Assembly: GCA_965200805.1 (NCBI GenBank)
Contig: OZ241384.1
Location: 3,389,899 to 3,453,898, forward strand
From: MPNP01 sp026709725
Lineage (GTDB): Bacteria > Pseudomonadota > Alphaproteobacteria > Rhodobacterales > Rhodobacteraceae
Reading direction: 5' to 3'
DNA length: 64,000 nucleotides
Shown: positions 16,993 through 24,522 of the stretch, piece by piece
Position numbering within the stretch: the first letter of the stretch is position 1
Layout of the letters: the number at the start of each line of letters is the position of its first letter
Notes under the pieces: model-generated
Seen by the model: only the letters and a program-made list of their open reading frames with translations
Told to the model about the DNA's origin: nothing
Databases searched by the model: none
Program-made: the position numbers and the translations under genes

Positions 16993-18241
16993 GCCGCGGG
17001 GATGCCCCTGTCGAAAGAAAGTCAAGTGGATCCCGGGCACATCGATCGACAAGGGGTGCAAGGGCAACCGGATCGTGGTCAGCGAAGACCTCGATGGTGT
17101 CATAGACGGTTGTCCTCTGGACAGGAGTCCGGCCAGCCGAGCGAATCAGGTCACAGAGTTCCCGTGCGGTGATTTCCTGTCCGTGTCGTGCACCGGCAGC
17201 GCGTGATATGCTCTCGTTCATCAGTGTCCCGCCCAGATCGTTGACGCCGCATGCAAGCAGCGCACGGGCCCGCTCGGCCCCGAGTTTTGTCCAGCTGACC
17301 TGTATATTTCCAATCGAGCCATGCAGCATGATCCGGGCAACGGCATGCATGAGATCCACTTCATCCGTGGTGGGACCGGGACGCACCCTGAGCGGATTCT
17401 CACGCCAGAGCGGCGAGTCGGTGTGGACAAAACTCAGAGGAACCAACTCGGTGAACATTCCTGTTTCGTCCTGGATGGAGCGCAGGAGGGCGAGATGGGC
17501 AGCCCAGTGCTCGGGGGCATCCACATGCCCGTACATGATCGTTGCTGATGTCGGAATCCCCAAACCGTGGGCAGCCCGGATAATCCTGACCCATTCCGCA
17601 GCAGAGAGTTTGTTGCGGGTCAACTGCCGCCGAATGTCCGTATCAAGAATTTCGGCGGCCGTTCCCGGCATTGAGCCAAGGCCGCAGGCCTTCAGGTCGG
17701 CAAGGAACGCCCGATAGGTCATGCGACGTTTGCGGGCACCGTACCAGATCTCAAAGGGCGAAAACGCATGAATATGCATCGCAGGCAAAGCGGCCTTGAT
17801 CGCGAGAATGATCTCCCGATACACTGTTCCCGGCATATCCGGGTGCAGCCCCCCCTGCAGACAGATCTCGGTGCCGCCGCGCTCAGCGGCCTCTTCAGCC
17901 CTGGCAACGATCTGATCATGGGTCAGCCACTCGGCCCCGACCTCCTCGCGGCGCCTGGCAAAACCGCAGAATCGACACCCCATGTAGCAGACATTGGTAA
18001 AATTGATGTTGCGATTGACGACAAAGGAGACCCGGTCGCCATTCACGCGCTCCCGCAGTCTGTCGGCCACAGCCAGGACAGCACATTTGTCATCACCCTG
18101 TGCCCGAAAGAGATCAACACCCTCCGATTCGGTGATCACCTCACCATCAAGGGCCCGGTCGAGAATGGCCCTCGCTGCAGGACTCGCGCTCATCAGAGCC
18201 GCTTCATCAACCACAGGCCCTCCAGTTGCCCGCAGGATCAT
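16985..18241 (-). CDS. cofH: 5-amino-6-(D-ribitylamino)uracil--L-tyrosine 4-hydroxyphenyl transferase
   Basis: About 418 residues, a radical-SAM enzyme and one half of Fo synthase. The cluster motif is NFTNVCYMGCRFCGFARR, with C-x3-C-x2-C spacing near residues 85-92. Other family segments are EICLQGGLHPD, LGSMPGTAAEIL and VSWTKLG. The start used is the ATG at 18241, which overlaps the cofG stop as ATGA; an ATG at 18256 is possible. In actinobacteria CofG and CofH are fused as FbiC; here they are separate genes, as in archaea. Confidence 0.95.
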   Translation of the reverse strand: MILRATGGPVVDEAALMSASPAARAILDRALDGEVITESEGVDLFRAQGDDKCAVLAVADRLRERVNGDRVSFVVNRNINFTNVCYMGCRFCGFARRREEVGAEWLTHDQIVARAEEAAERGGTEICLQGGLHPDMPGTVYREIILAIKAALPAMHIHAFSPFEIWYGARKRRMTYRAFLADLKACGLGSMPGTAAEILDTDIRRQLTRNKLSAAEWVRIIRAAHGLGIPTSATIMYGHVDAPEHWAAHLALLRSIQDETGMFTELVPLSFVHTDSPLWRENPLRVRPGPTTDEVDLMHAVARIMLHGSIGNIQVSWTKLGAERARALLACGVNDLGGTLMNESISRAAGARHGQEITARELCDLIRSAGRTPVQRTTVYDTIEVFADHDPVALAPLVDRCARDPLDFLSTGASPRHE

Positions 18242-19362
18242 ACAGATTCCAGACATTGCACACGAGCCAGCCCGTCACTGCGTGCCATGGCAAGAACCCG
18301 ATCCCGGATCTCCGGTGCGATATAGCGTTCTGGCTCTTGCAGATACCTTGGGTAGATTGTCAACCGTTCCTCAAACCCATACCCGGCTGACCGGCAGCGG
18401 TCAGCAAGAGCCTGGATTCCCGGCCAGGCATGCTGTGGATTGATGTAGTCTTTGGTGACGGGACTGATTCCGCCCCAGTCATTCAATCCCGCTGCAAGGT
18501 AGTCGATGTGCCGGGTTTCGAGATTGGGAGGTGCCTGAATGCTGATTTCCGGGCTGAGAATCAGGCGTGCAACGGCGATGGTTCGCACCATGTCCTCGAG
18601 CGTCGGTTCGGGGTGATTGACCATGGCGATATCGGGCTTGCGCTGAAAGTTCTGAACGATGACCTCCTGAATATGACCATGACGCTTGTGGACCGCTTCA
18701 ATAGCCGCAAGGGTCGCAAGGCGTTCGTCCCAGGTCTCGCCAATCCCGACAAGCAGGCCGGTTGTGAAGGGAACCCCCGCCACTCCGGCGCGCTCAAGCG
18801 TGCGAAGGCGTTGCACGGGGACCTTGTCCGGACAGGCGTGATGCGCCTGACCGGCCCGCGTCAAACGCCGACTGACCGATTCCAGCATCACGCCCATCGA
18901 CGCTGACACCGGACGCAACAGTCCGATCTCATCCTCATCCAGTGTCCCGGCATTGACATGCGGCAGGAGCGATGTCTTCGCCAGGACCATCTCGCACATT
19001 GCCGCAAGATACTCGGTCATCCGCCGGAAGCCGAGTCCGGCCAGCCATTCCCGGGCGACGGCATACCGCAGCTCGGGTTTCTCCCCAAGGCTGAAGAGCG
19101 CCTCCTTGCAGCCTCTGGCTTCACCATCCCGGACCCGCTGCAGGACATCATCAGGTGTCAGGATTCGTGACCCCGGATCCTCGATCGGGCGGGCAAATGT
19201 GCAATAGCCGCACGTATCCCGGCACAGATTGGTCAATGGCACAAAGACCTTGCGGGAATAGGTCACTGTCCGGCCCCAGTACTGATCGCGTTTTGCGGTG
19301 GCGCGATCCAGCAGGGTCCGGGTCTCGGTCCTGAGAAGGTCGGCGACAAATTCTCGAGTCAT
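18238..19362 (-). CDS. cofG: 7,8-didemethyl-8-hydroxy-5-deazariboflavin (Fo) synthase subunit
   Basis: 374 residues, a radical-SAM enzyme with FVPLTNLCRDTCGYCTF (C-x3-C-x2-C near 47-54), then GEKPELRY, LPHVNAGTLDEDEI and IQAPPNLE, all family hallmarks. With CofH it makes the deazaflavin chromophore Fo from tyrosine and the ribitylaminouracil of riboflavin synthesis. It is the first gene of the F420 operon; GAGGA lies about 9 nt before the ATG. The 95 bp upstream to the AhpD-like gene may carry the promoter, or the operon may continue from there. Confidence 0.95.
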   Translation of the reverse strand: MTREFVADLLRTETRTLLDRATAKRDQYWGRTVTYSRKVFVPLTNLCRDTCGYCTFARPIEDPGSRILTPDDVLQRVRDGEARGCKEALFSLGEKPELRYAVAREWLAGLGFRRMTEYLAAMCEMVLAKTSLLPHVNAGTLDEDEIGLLRPVSASMGVMLESVSRRLTRAGQAHHACPDKVPVQRLRTLERAGVAGVPFTTGLLVGIGETWDERLATLAAIEAVHKRHGHIQEVIVQNFQRKPDIAMVNHPEPTLEDMVRTIAVARLILSPEISIQAPPNLETRHIDYLAAGLNDWGGISPVTKDYINPQHAWPGIQALADRCRSAGYGFEERLTIYPRYLQEPERYIAPEIRDRVLAMARSDGLARVQCLESV

Positions 19363-19457
19363 CCCGGCGTGTCCTCAGTGCAGGATTCCAGACCCGTCTG
19401 AATAGCCTGATCGCCCGGATGGAGCAAACGAAGCCCGCAGCACAACCCCCGGCACGC

Positions 19458-20051
19458 TCACATGTCGCAGCCTTCCCGATCAGCATAGTAGCCGATCACA
19501 TCGCCGGCGGTTGTGACACCGAGACCGTTCAGATGTCGGGTGACATAGGCAAAGTAGGCAATGATCTGGTTGGCTTCCAGGATCTGCCCGTCATCCCATC
19601 CATGCGAACGCAGGACCGCAACATCAGACTCGATCATCATCGCCGGACGCCGGGTCAGTTTTTCGGCATAGTTCAGGAGTGCCCCGCACGCCGCATCCAG
19701 GACATCGTCAAATGTGCCGGACTTGAATCCCCGCTCGATCCTGTCAGCCCGCTCGTCATCGGCTATCTTGTGGCGGGCATTGGCCCAGTGATTGGCATAG
19801 GAATATGCGCATCCATTGAGATGCGCGACGTAACTGCCGATTGTCTCCTGCAGCCAGACCGGCAGCGTGTTGGCATCGTTGTGGAGGACAGCACGATAGA
19901 GTTCGACATGGCCAACCATTGTGGCCGGACGCAAACCGTGCACCCGCATGACATTGTCCACTGTACCATGCGGTGTTTGAGCCTGTGCAAGTGCCGATTT
20001 CAACTCCGGACCCGCAGTGTCCTCACGCGGTATTTCAATCCATGCATTCAT
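19458..20051 (-). CDS. AhpD-like/carboxymuconolactone-decarboxylase family protein
   Basis: 197 helical residues. The family core is IGSYVAHLNGCAYSYANHWANARH near residues 70-93. AhpD-like peroxidases normally have C-x-x-C there (CAYC..H); here the second cysteine is a serine (CAYSYANH), so the classical disulfide relay is missing and the His may act with a single Cys. The N-terminal region (HGTVDNVMRVHGLRPATMVGHVELYRAV) is typical of the peroxidase-related branch. It lies 95 bp upstream of cofG on the same strand and may belong to the F420 operon, but a role in F420 metabolism is unproven. Confidence 0.82.
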   Translation of the reverse strand: MNAWIEIPREDTAGPELKSALAQAQTPHGTVDNVMRVHGLRPATMVGHVELYRAVLHNDANTLPVWLQETIGSYVAHLNGCAYSYANHWANARHKIADDERADRIERGFKSGTFDDVLDAACGALLNYAEKLTRRPAMMIESDVAVLRSHGWDDGQILEANQIIAYFAYVTRHLNGLGVTTAGDVIGYYADREGCDM

Positions 20052-20276
20052 TCTGCAAACCCTCCTTCGGCTGGGGCCCCGTCAGCCCTGTCATGGGCTC
20101 CTTCCAGCACTGGACCCATATCTGCATGGAATTGAATCAGCGTCGGATGATCGTTCATCCCGTCTGCAGGACACGGATTGCCTTTGGCAGGTTCTGTGAA
20201 GTCACTGTTCCGTGGCACTCTCCCGGAGGACTCGGAGTGATCGCATTGGGGAAGGATGACATCGGGACAATTCCGA

Positions 20277-20927
20277 TCAGGTCACTGCACATGGTGCCAG
20301 AACCATATTCAGGATTGTCTCAAGGTTGAATTCGAGCCGGTCGGCGAGCGCCTCATCCGTCATGTAGGATCGCTCGAAGAGAATCTCTCCCGTGTAGCGA
20401 TTGGTGAGATAGTAATAGCCGATTGCCGCAATGGTGATGTTGAGCTGGACGGGATCAATTCCGGAGCGGAACGTTCCATCGGCGACACCGCGCTCAAGAA
20501 TGCGCCGGACCATGTCGACAAATTGCCGACTGGCTTCACGCAGACGATCAGAACCCTCGATATGACGCGCCTGGTGAAGGTTGGCACTGTTGACCAGACG
20601 GATGAATTCAGGGTTTTCTAGATAGTAGTTCCACGTAAAGCATACGAGCGTTTCCATGGCTTCGCGGGGGGACAGTTCGGCAAGATTCAGGGACTGTTCC
20701 ACAGTCCGGATATCAAGATAGGCTTCTTCAAGGACAGCGGTGAACAATTTGTCCTTGCCACCGAAATAGTGGTAGATCATGCGCTTGTTTGCAGAGGCAC
20801 GATCAGCGATCTTGTCGATGCGGGCACCGGCGAGCCCAAGACGGGCAAACTCATGCTTGGCAGCCTTCAGAATCCGCGCCCTGGTCGCCTTTGCATTGCG
20901 CGTTGGTCTTTTCTGTGTCTGCATCAT
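20277..20927 (-). CDS. TetR-family transcriptional regulator
   Basis: 216 residues. The N-terminal helix-turn-helix reads ARILKAAKHEFARLGLAGARIDKIADRASANKRMIYHYFGGKDKLFTAVLEEAY (about 17-70), a standard TetR domain. The C-terminal ligand-binding part (ALADRLEFNLETILNMVL at the end) resembles regulators of nucleobase or nitrogen metabolism of the RutR type, which I offer tentatively. It lies downstream of, and on the same strand as, a BMP nucleoside-binding protein gene, so regulation of nucleoside uptake is plausible. The start carries two ATGs (20927, 20924). Confidence 0.9.
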   Translation of the reverse strand: MMQTQKRPTRNAKATRARILKAAKHEFARLGLAGARIDKIADRASANKRMIYHYFGGKDKLFTAVLEEAYLDIRTVEQSLNLAELSPREAMETLVCFTWNYYLENPEFIRLVNSANLHQARHIEGSDRLREASRQFVDMVRRILERGVADGTFRSGIDPVQLNITIAAIGYYYLTNRYTGEILFERSYMTDEALADRLEFNLETILNMVLAPCAVT

Positions 20928-21108
20928 GCGGTTTCACACCATCGGAAGCGATTCTGAATACGGTGCCCGCGGGGGCTGCATCCGCACCAGGATGCCGAAT
21001 GCATCACAACGGGCAACTCCGCCATGACGGGAACCCTGACGGCTGGCGGCATCAGATCAATGAAGCCCCGACCATCGGGGTGATGACCGGCATGATCGTC
21101 TGCGGACT

Positions 21109-21142
21109 GTCCGGCCTGCATCAGTGACACTGCAGGCCGGAC
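21109..21142 (-). terminator. Hairpin downstream of the BMP binding-protein gene
   Basis: GTCCGGCCTGCA and TGCAGGCCGGAC form a perfect 12-bp stem with a 10-nt loop, 30 bp past the stop at 21173. No T-run follows, so it may stabilise the 3' end or need a factor. Confidence 0.6.
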
Positions 21143-21172
21143 ACGGGCTTCATTCCCTTGCGCGGCTCCGGC

Positions 21173-22255
21173 TTACTGCGGAATCTCTCCCTCAATACCC
21201 TCAACATAGAAATTCATGCCAAGGAGTGTCCCGTCATCGGCCCGCTCTCCGGCCTCAAGCCAGACCGAGCCATCCTGACGATTGATCGGGCCTTCAAAGG
21301 AGTGCATTGTGCCAGCGGCAAGCGCATCAACGATTTCCCCGGCAGACGCACGAACATCGGCAGGAATGCGGTTGGAAAACTCACCGATCCCAACCATGCC
21401 CTCATTGATGCCGTGCCACGTATCGGTCGATTCCCATGTACCGTCGAGCACAGCCTGCGTGCGCTCAATGTAGTATGGTGCCCAATCGTCGATAATTGAA
21501 CTCAGCCGTGCCGTTGGACCGAACTGCTTCATATCGGAGGCCTGACCAAAGGCATAAATGCCGCTTTCTTCAGCGATGGTCATGGCAGCCGGAGAGTCGG
21601 TATGCTGCATGATGACATCGGCTCCCTGATCAATCAACGCACGAGCGGCATCGGCCTCCTTTGCAGGATCAAACCACGTGAAGACCCACACAATCTTGAA
21701 TTCGACATCGGGGTTCACTTTCTTGGCAGCAAGATATGCCGAATTGATTCCGCGCACGACTTCGGGGATCGGGAAAGACGCAATGTAGCCGACAACATTG
21801 CTTTCGGTCATATGGCCGGCAATGTGGCCAATGACAGTCCGTCCTTCGTAGAATCGAGCCGAATACGTGGATACATTCGGGGCCCGCTTGTAGCCGGTTG
21901 CGTGCTCAAACCTTACGTCCGGGAACTTCTCGGCGACATTGATCGTTGGATCCATATACCCAAAGGACGTTGCATAGATGAGCTTGTGTCCGGAAAGTGC
22001 CATCTGGGTCATGACCCGTTCGGCGTCGGCACCTTCGGGAACGCTCTCGGCATAGCTGGTCTCGACCTTGTCTCCCAATGCCTCTTCCACAGCCCGGCGA
22101 CCGATGTCATGCTCATATGTCCAACCGAAATCACCAATCGGTCCCACATAGACAAAGCCCACCTTCAGCGGTTCCGCCGCTGCACCCAGGGACAGGGTTA
22201 AGGGAAGCGTAAATGCGATCAGGCATGTCAACACACGCGATTTGATTCTGTTCAT
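21173..22255 (-). CDS. BMP-family ABC transporter substrate-binding protein (nucleoside/purine type)
   Basis: 360 residues with a Sec signal peptide (MNRIKSRVLTCLIAFTLPLT..LGAAA, cleavage near 27). The mature protein has BMP landmarks: VGFVYVGPIGDFGWTYEHDIGR, YATSFGYMDPTINVAEKFPDVRFEHATGYK and YSARFYEGRTVIGHIAG. BMP proteins bind nucleosides or related purines in the periplasm. No permease or ATPase gene is next to it, but ATPase and two permease genes of exactly the matching transporter type lie on the same strand at 38368-41945. The accessory block at 22.5-38.1 kb therefore probably split the operon. GGAG lies about 9 nt before the ATG. Confidence 0.93.
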   Translation of the reverse strand: MNRIKSRVLTCLIAFTLPLTLSLGAAAEPLKVGFVYVGPIGDFGWTYEHDIGRRAVEEALGDKVETSYAESVPEGADAERVMTQMALSGHKLIYATSFGYMDPTINVAEKFPDVRFEHATGYKRAPNVSTYSARFYEGRTVIGHIAGHMTESNVVGYIASFPIPEVVRGINSAYLAAKKVNPDVEFKIVWVFTWFDPAKEADAARALIDQGADVIMQHTDSPAAMTIAEESGIYAFGQASDMKQFGPTARLSSIIDDWAPYYIERTQAVLDGTWESTDTWHGINEGMVGIGEFSNRIPADVRASAGEIVDALAAGTMHSFEGPINRQDGSVWLEAGERADDGTLLGMNFYVEGIEGEIPQ

Positions 22256-22565
22256 TGCTTGAACTCCACTACTTGTCAGATTGTGATGCCATACAGTTTG
22301 TCAGATGAAAAGTGAAACACACGGGGACCGTGCAGTTCTCCGACCTTTCAAATCCGACATCCTCTCACCCATTTCACCCGTGACAGGCTGGCAGGGCGTC
22401 TCAGAATGGGCGGTATCCCGCACGGATCGATGACAGAATTAAAATCCCCGGGTCCCGGATTCTGCTCATGCCAACCAATTCTGCTCCTCAGGGGCAGAAT
22501 CTCCAACCCCGTCAATCACGCAGGAGACAGCCCTCCCTTCTCATTGCCCGGATCAGCAACTCAAC
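22256..22565. other. Intergenic, no gene seen
   Basis: Between the BMP gene and the first Fic repeat. No gene or RNA is recognisable. It must contain the present promoter of the BMP gene if the original operon promoter at about 41.95 kb no longer reaches it. Confidence 0.5.
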
Positions 22566-22610
22566 ACGTCCAGGTGACAACGGAACAGGATGTCCTGTCA
22601 AACCGTCTCA

Positions 22611-22633
22611 GGGCCCGGAAATCACTCGGGCCC
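22611..22633 (-). terminator. GC-rich hairpin at the end of the Fic-ankyrin gene
   Basis: GGGCCCG and CGGGCCC (7-bp stem, 9-nt loop) straddle the stop codon. A second palindrome (ACAGGA-tg-TCCTGT, 22585-22598) lies just beyond. Both recur in repeat copy 2. They may terminate transcription. Confidence 0.4.
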
Positions 22634-24154
22634 AGGCCCAGCCTGTCCGCTTGCCGCGCCCAATCGCTCCAGGCCCGCCGTTCCGGCAAGAGCCGGGTTC
22701 CTCCGCCCAGCTGAGCGTGGCGTGTGTCCTTCGTCATCCTCCAGGAGTGGCCCGGCACCGGCATCAAGCAAAATCCCGATGATCGCGGATGCCGCATCGG
22801 CATCCCCTCGCCGGGCAGCCAGATGAAGGGCGGTGGCGTTGTCCGGGCCACGTGCCCCGACGTCAGCTCCTGCCGCAATGAGGAGCTGCACGGTGTCCGG
22901 GCCCGCATGTTGCGCGGCGACATGCAGAACCGTCCAGCCTTCGACATCGGTGATGTCGGTTCTGGCACCGGCTTCAAGCAGGATCCGCACGACTTCCGTC
23001 TTCCCCTCTCCTGCTGCCAGCTGGAGAGCGGTCGTCGGTCTGCTGTCAGGCATCTGCTCGAGTGTATCGGGGTGCTCACCGGCATCAAGGAGACTGTGCA
23101 ATGCATCAAGATCACCGTCCCGAACCGCGTTGTGAAGCGGGAGCGGTTCACGCTCCAGCGGCAATCCCTCAACGGGAGGATGATAGGTCCCGTCCCTGGT
23201 GACCCCGCCATTGCCATGGCGGTAATGGTCGCGGCCACGCAGAATTCCTTCAGCGCGAAGAGCGGCTTCGTTGGAACGCGGTGCGGCCAGATCACCGAAG
23301 TATTCGACGAGCGCTCCAAAATTACCCTCGTCAGCCTCCTCAAGCGCATTGATGTAGGCAAGCTTGTTTTCCGCCGGGATCACCGGCGGAAACTCGCCGG
23401 CCCTGGCATAGGCATAGGCCATCAGCAGGCGTGAGATGCGCCCGTTGCCATCCTGAAACGGATGAATCCGGACAAACTCGTGGTGCAGCCAGGCGGCCTC
23501 TGTCTCCGGTGCGAGATCAAGCGCATGGTGACCCGCATGCATGGCAAGGAACCGGTCGATCTCGGACTGGACCTGCTCCGGTGGACAGTATTCGTGGACA
23601 AAACCGTCCTGACGAACGGGGTTGTTGGGCCGGATCTTCCACATGCCCTTCAGGAGCGGAATGGCAACCCGCCGGCCCGTGGGCGACCTGCCGGTGGCCG
23701 TGTCCTGATGGCGTGTGAGCAGGGCATGCCACTCCTTGATCGCCGATGCGGTCAGCGGGCGCTCATTCTTCACAAGGGAAAAGACCATTTCCAGGGCCGC
23801 CTCCTGGTCCACAAGCAACCCTTTCAGCGTTTCATCGCCGATACTGCTGACTGAATGCACACCGCGGACATTCTCAAACCCTTCAGCGATCAGCGTTTCG
23901 GTGACACCCCGGCGCAGCAGATACAAATCCTCAATCTGGCCCGTCTCGATGGCGAAGGCACGGCGTTGTTCACGCAGCCAGATATCCATACCCGTCCGGT
24001 CCGTCTTCGTGCTCTCAAGCCGTGCGCGCACCCCCCGCCAGCGCTCAGCGGCCCTGCGGGCACCGTCATGGGCAAGGGCGTGATATTCCGGTGCGAGATC
24101 ACACACACGCCGCCAGACAGCACCGACCGGTTTGTCTTCCCGGGACTGACGCAT
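22622..24154 (-). CDS. Fic-domain protein with C-terminal ankyrin repeats, copy 1
   Basis: 510 residues. The Fic motif HPFQDGNGRISR is at 231-242 and contains every catalytic element (H, N, GR). TGQIED at 71-76 resembles the S/T-x-x-x-E-(G/N) autoinhibitory helix, with D in the last place. The C-terminal part (about 335-490) has three to four ankyrin repeats (for example TTALQLAAGEGKTEVVRILLEAGA and NATALHLAARRGDADAASAII). Fic enzymes usually AMPylate proteins; ankyrin repeats would choose the partner. The gene lies in a 1911-bp direct repeat, and residues 265-306 differ from copy 2 at 16 of 42 positions while the rest is identical. No separate antitoxin gene is visible. Confidence 0.93.
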   Translation of the reverse strand: MRQSREDKPVGAVWRRVCDLAPEYHALAHDGARRAAERWRGVRARLESTKTDRTGMDIWLREQRRAFAIETGQIEDLYLLRRGVTETLIAEGFENVRGVHSVSSIGDETLKGLLVDQEAALEMVFSLVKNERPLTASAIKEWHALLTRHQDTATGRSPTGRRVAIPLLKGMWKIRPNNPVRQDGFVHEYCPPEQVQSEIDRFLAMHAGHHALDLAPETEAAWLHHEFVRIHPFQDGNGRISRLLMAYAYARAGEFPPVIPAENKLAYINALEEADEGNFGALVEYFGDLAAPRSNEAALRAEGILRGRDHYRHGNGGVTRDGTYHPPVEGLPLEREPLPLHNAVRDGDLDALHSLLDAGEHPDTLEQMPDSRPTTALQLAAGEGKTEVVRILLEAGARTDITDVEGWTVLHVAAQHAGPDTVQLLIAAGADVGARGPDNATALHLAARRGDADAASAIIGILLDAGAGPLLEDDEGHTPRSAGRRNPALAGTAGLERLGAASGQAGPGPE

Positions 24155-24522
24155 CAGAGGGGTCGCTTCCGTCCTGCCGCATCCAGTGACGGCACGGGTG
24201 CCGACGCGATGGCATCCGGCTCCCGGTCAATGACCATCAGCGATGCACACACCGCCCGATCAGGCATCCTCCGGCCCGGCCTCATCCGCCGACGCAGGGC
24301 GACAATTCGCCCGGCCTTCATATCCATGTCTCCCTCCCCATGCCCTCTTGCCTTTTGAATGAACTCGGGCAGCAGTCGGCGAACGGCACGCTCTCAGGTC
24401 ACGGTCACAATGGAATTCATCGGGAACATCCTGCGGCATTGCCGCAGATTTTGCAAGCCTGTTGATGCGGCAGGGGGTGTCGTTCCCATATGGCTGATGT
24501 GTGGATTCGCAATCCCATTAAA

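Larger units (their letters stand above)
22566..24476. repeat. Direct repeat copy 1 (1911 bp) carrying a Fic-ankyrin gene
   Basis: Matches 24523-26433 at a constant offset of 1957 bp. The two copies are separated by 46 bp. I saw no differences outside 23237-23361, where the copies diverge strongly but keep equal length. Confidence 0.95.
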
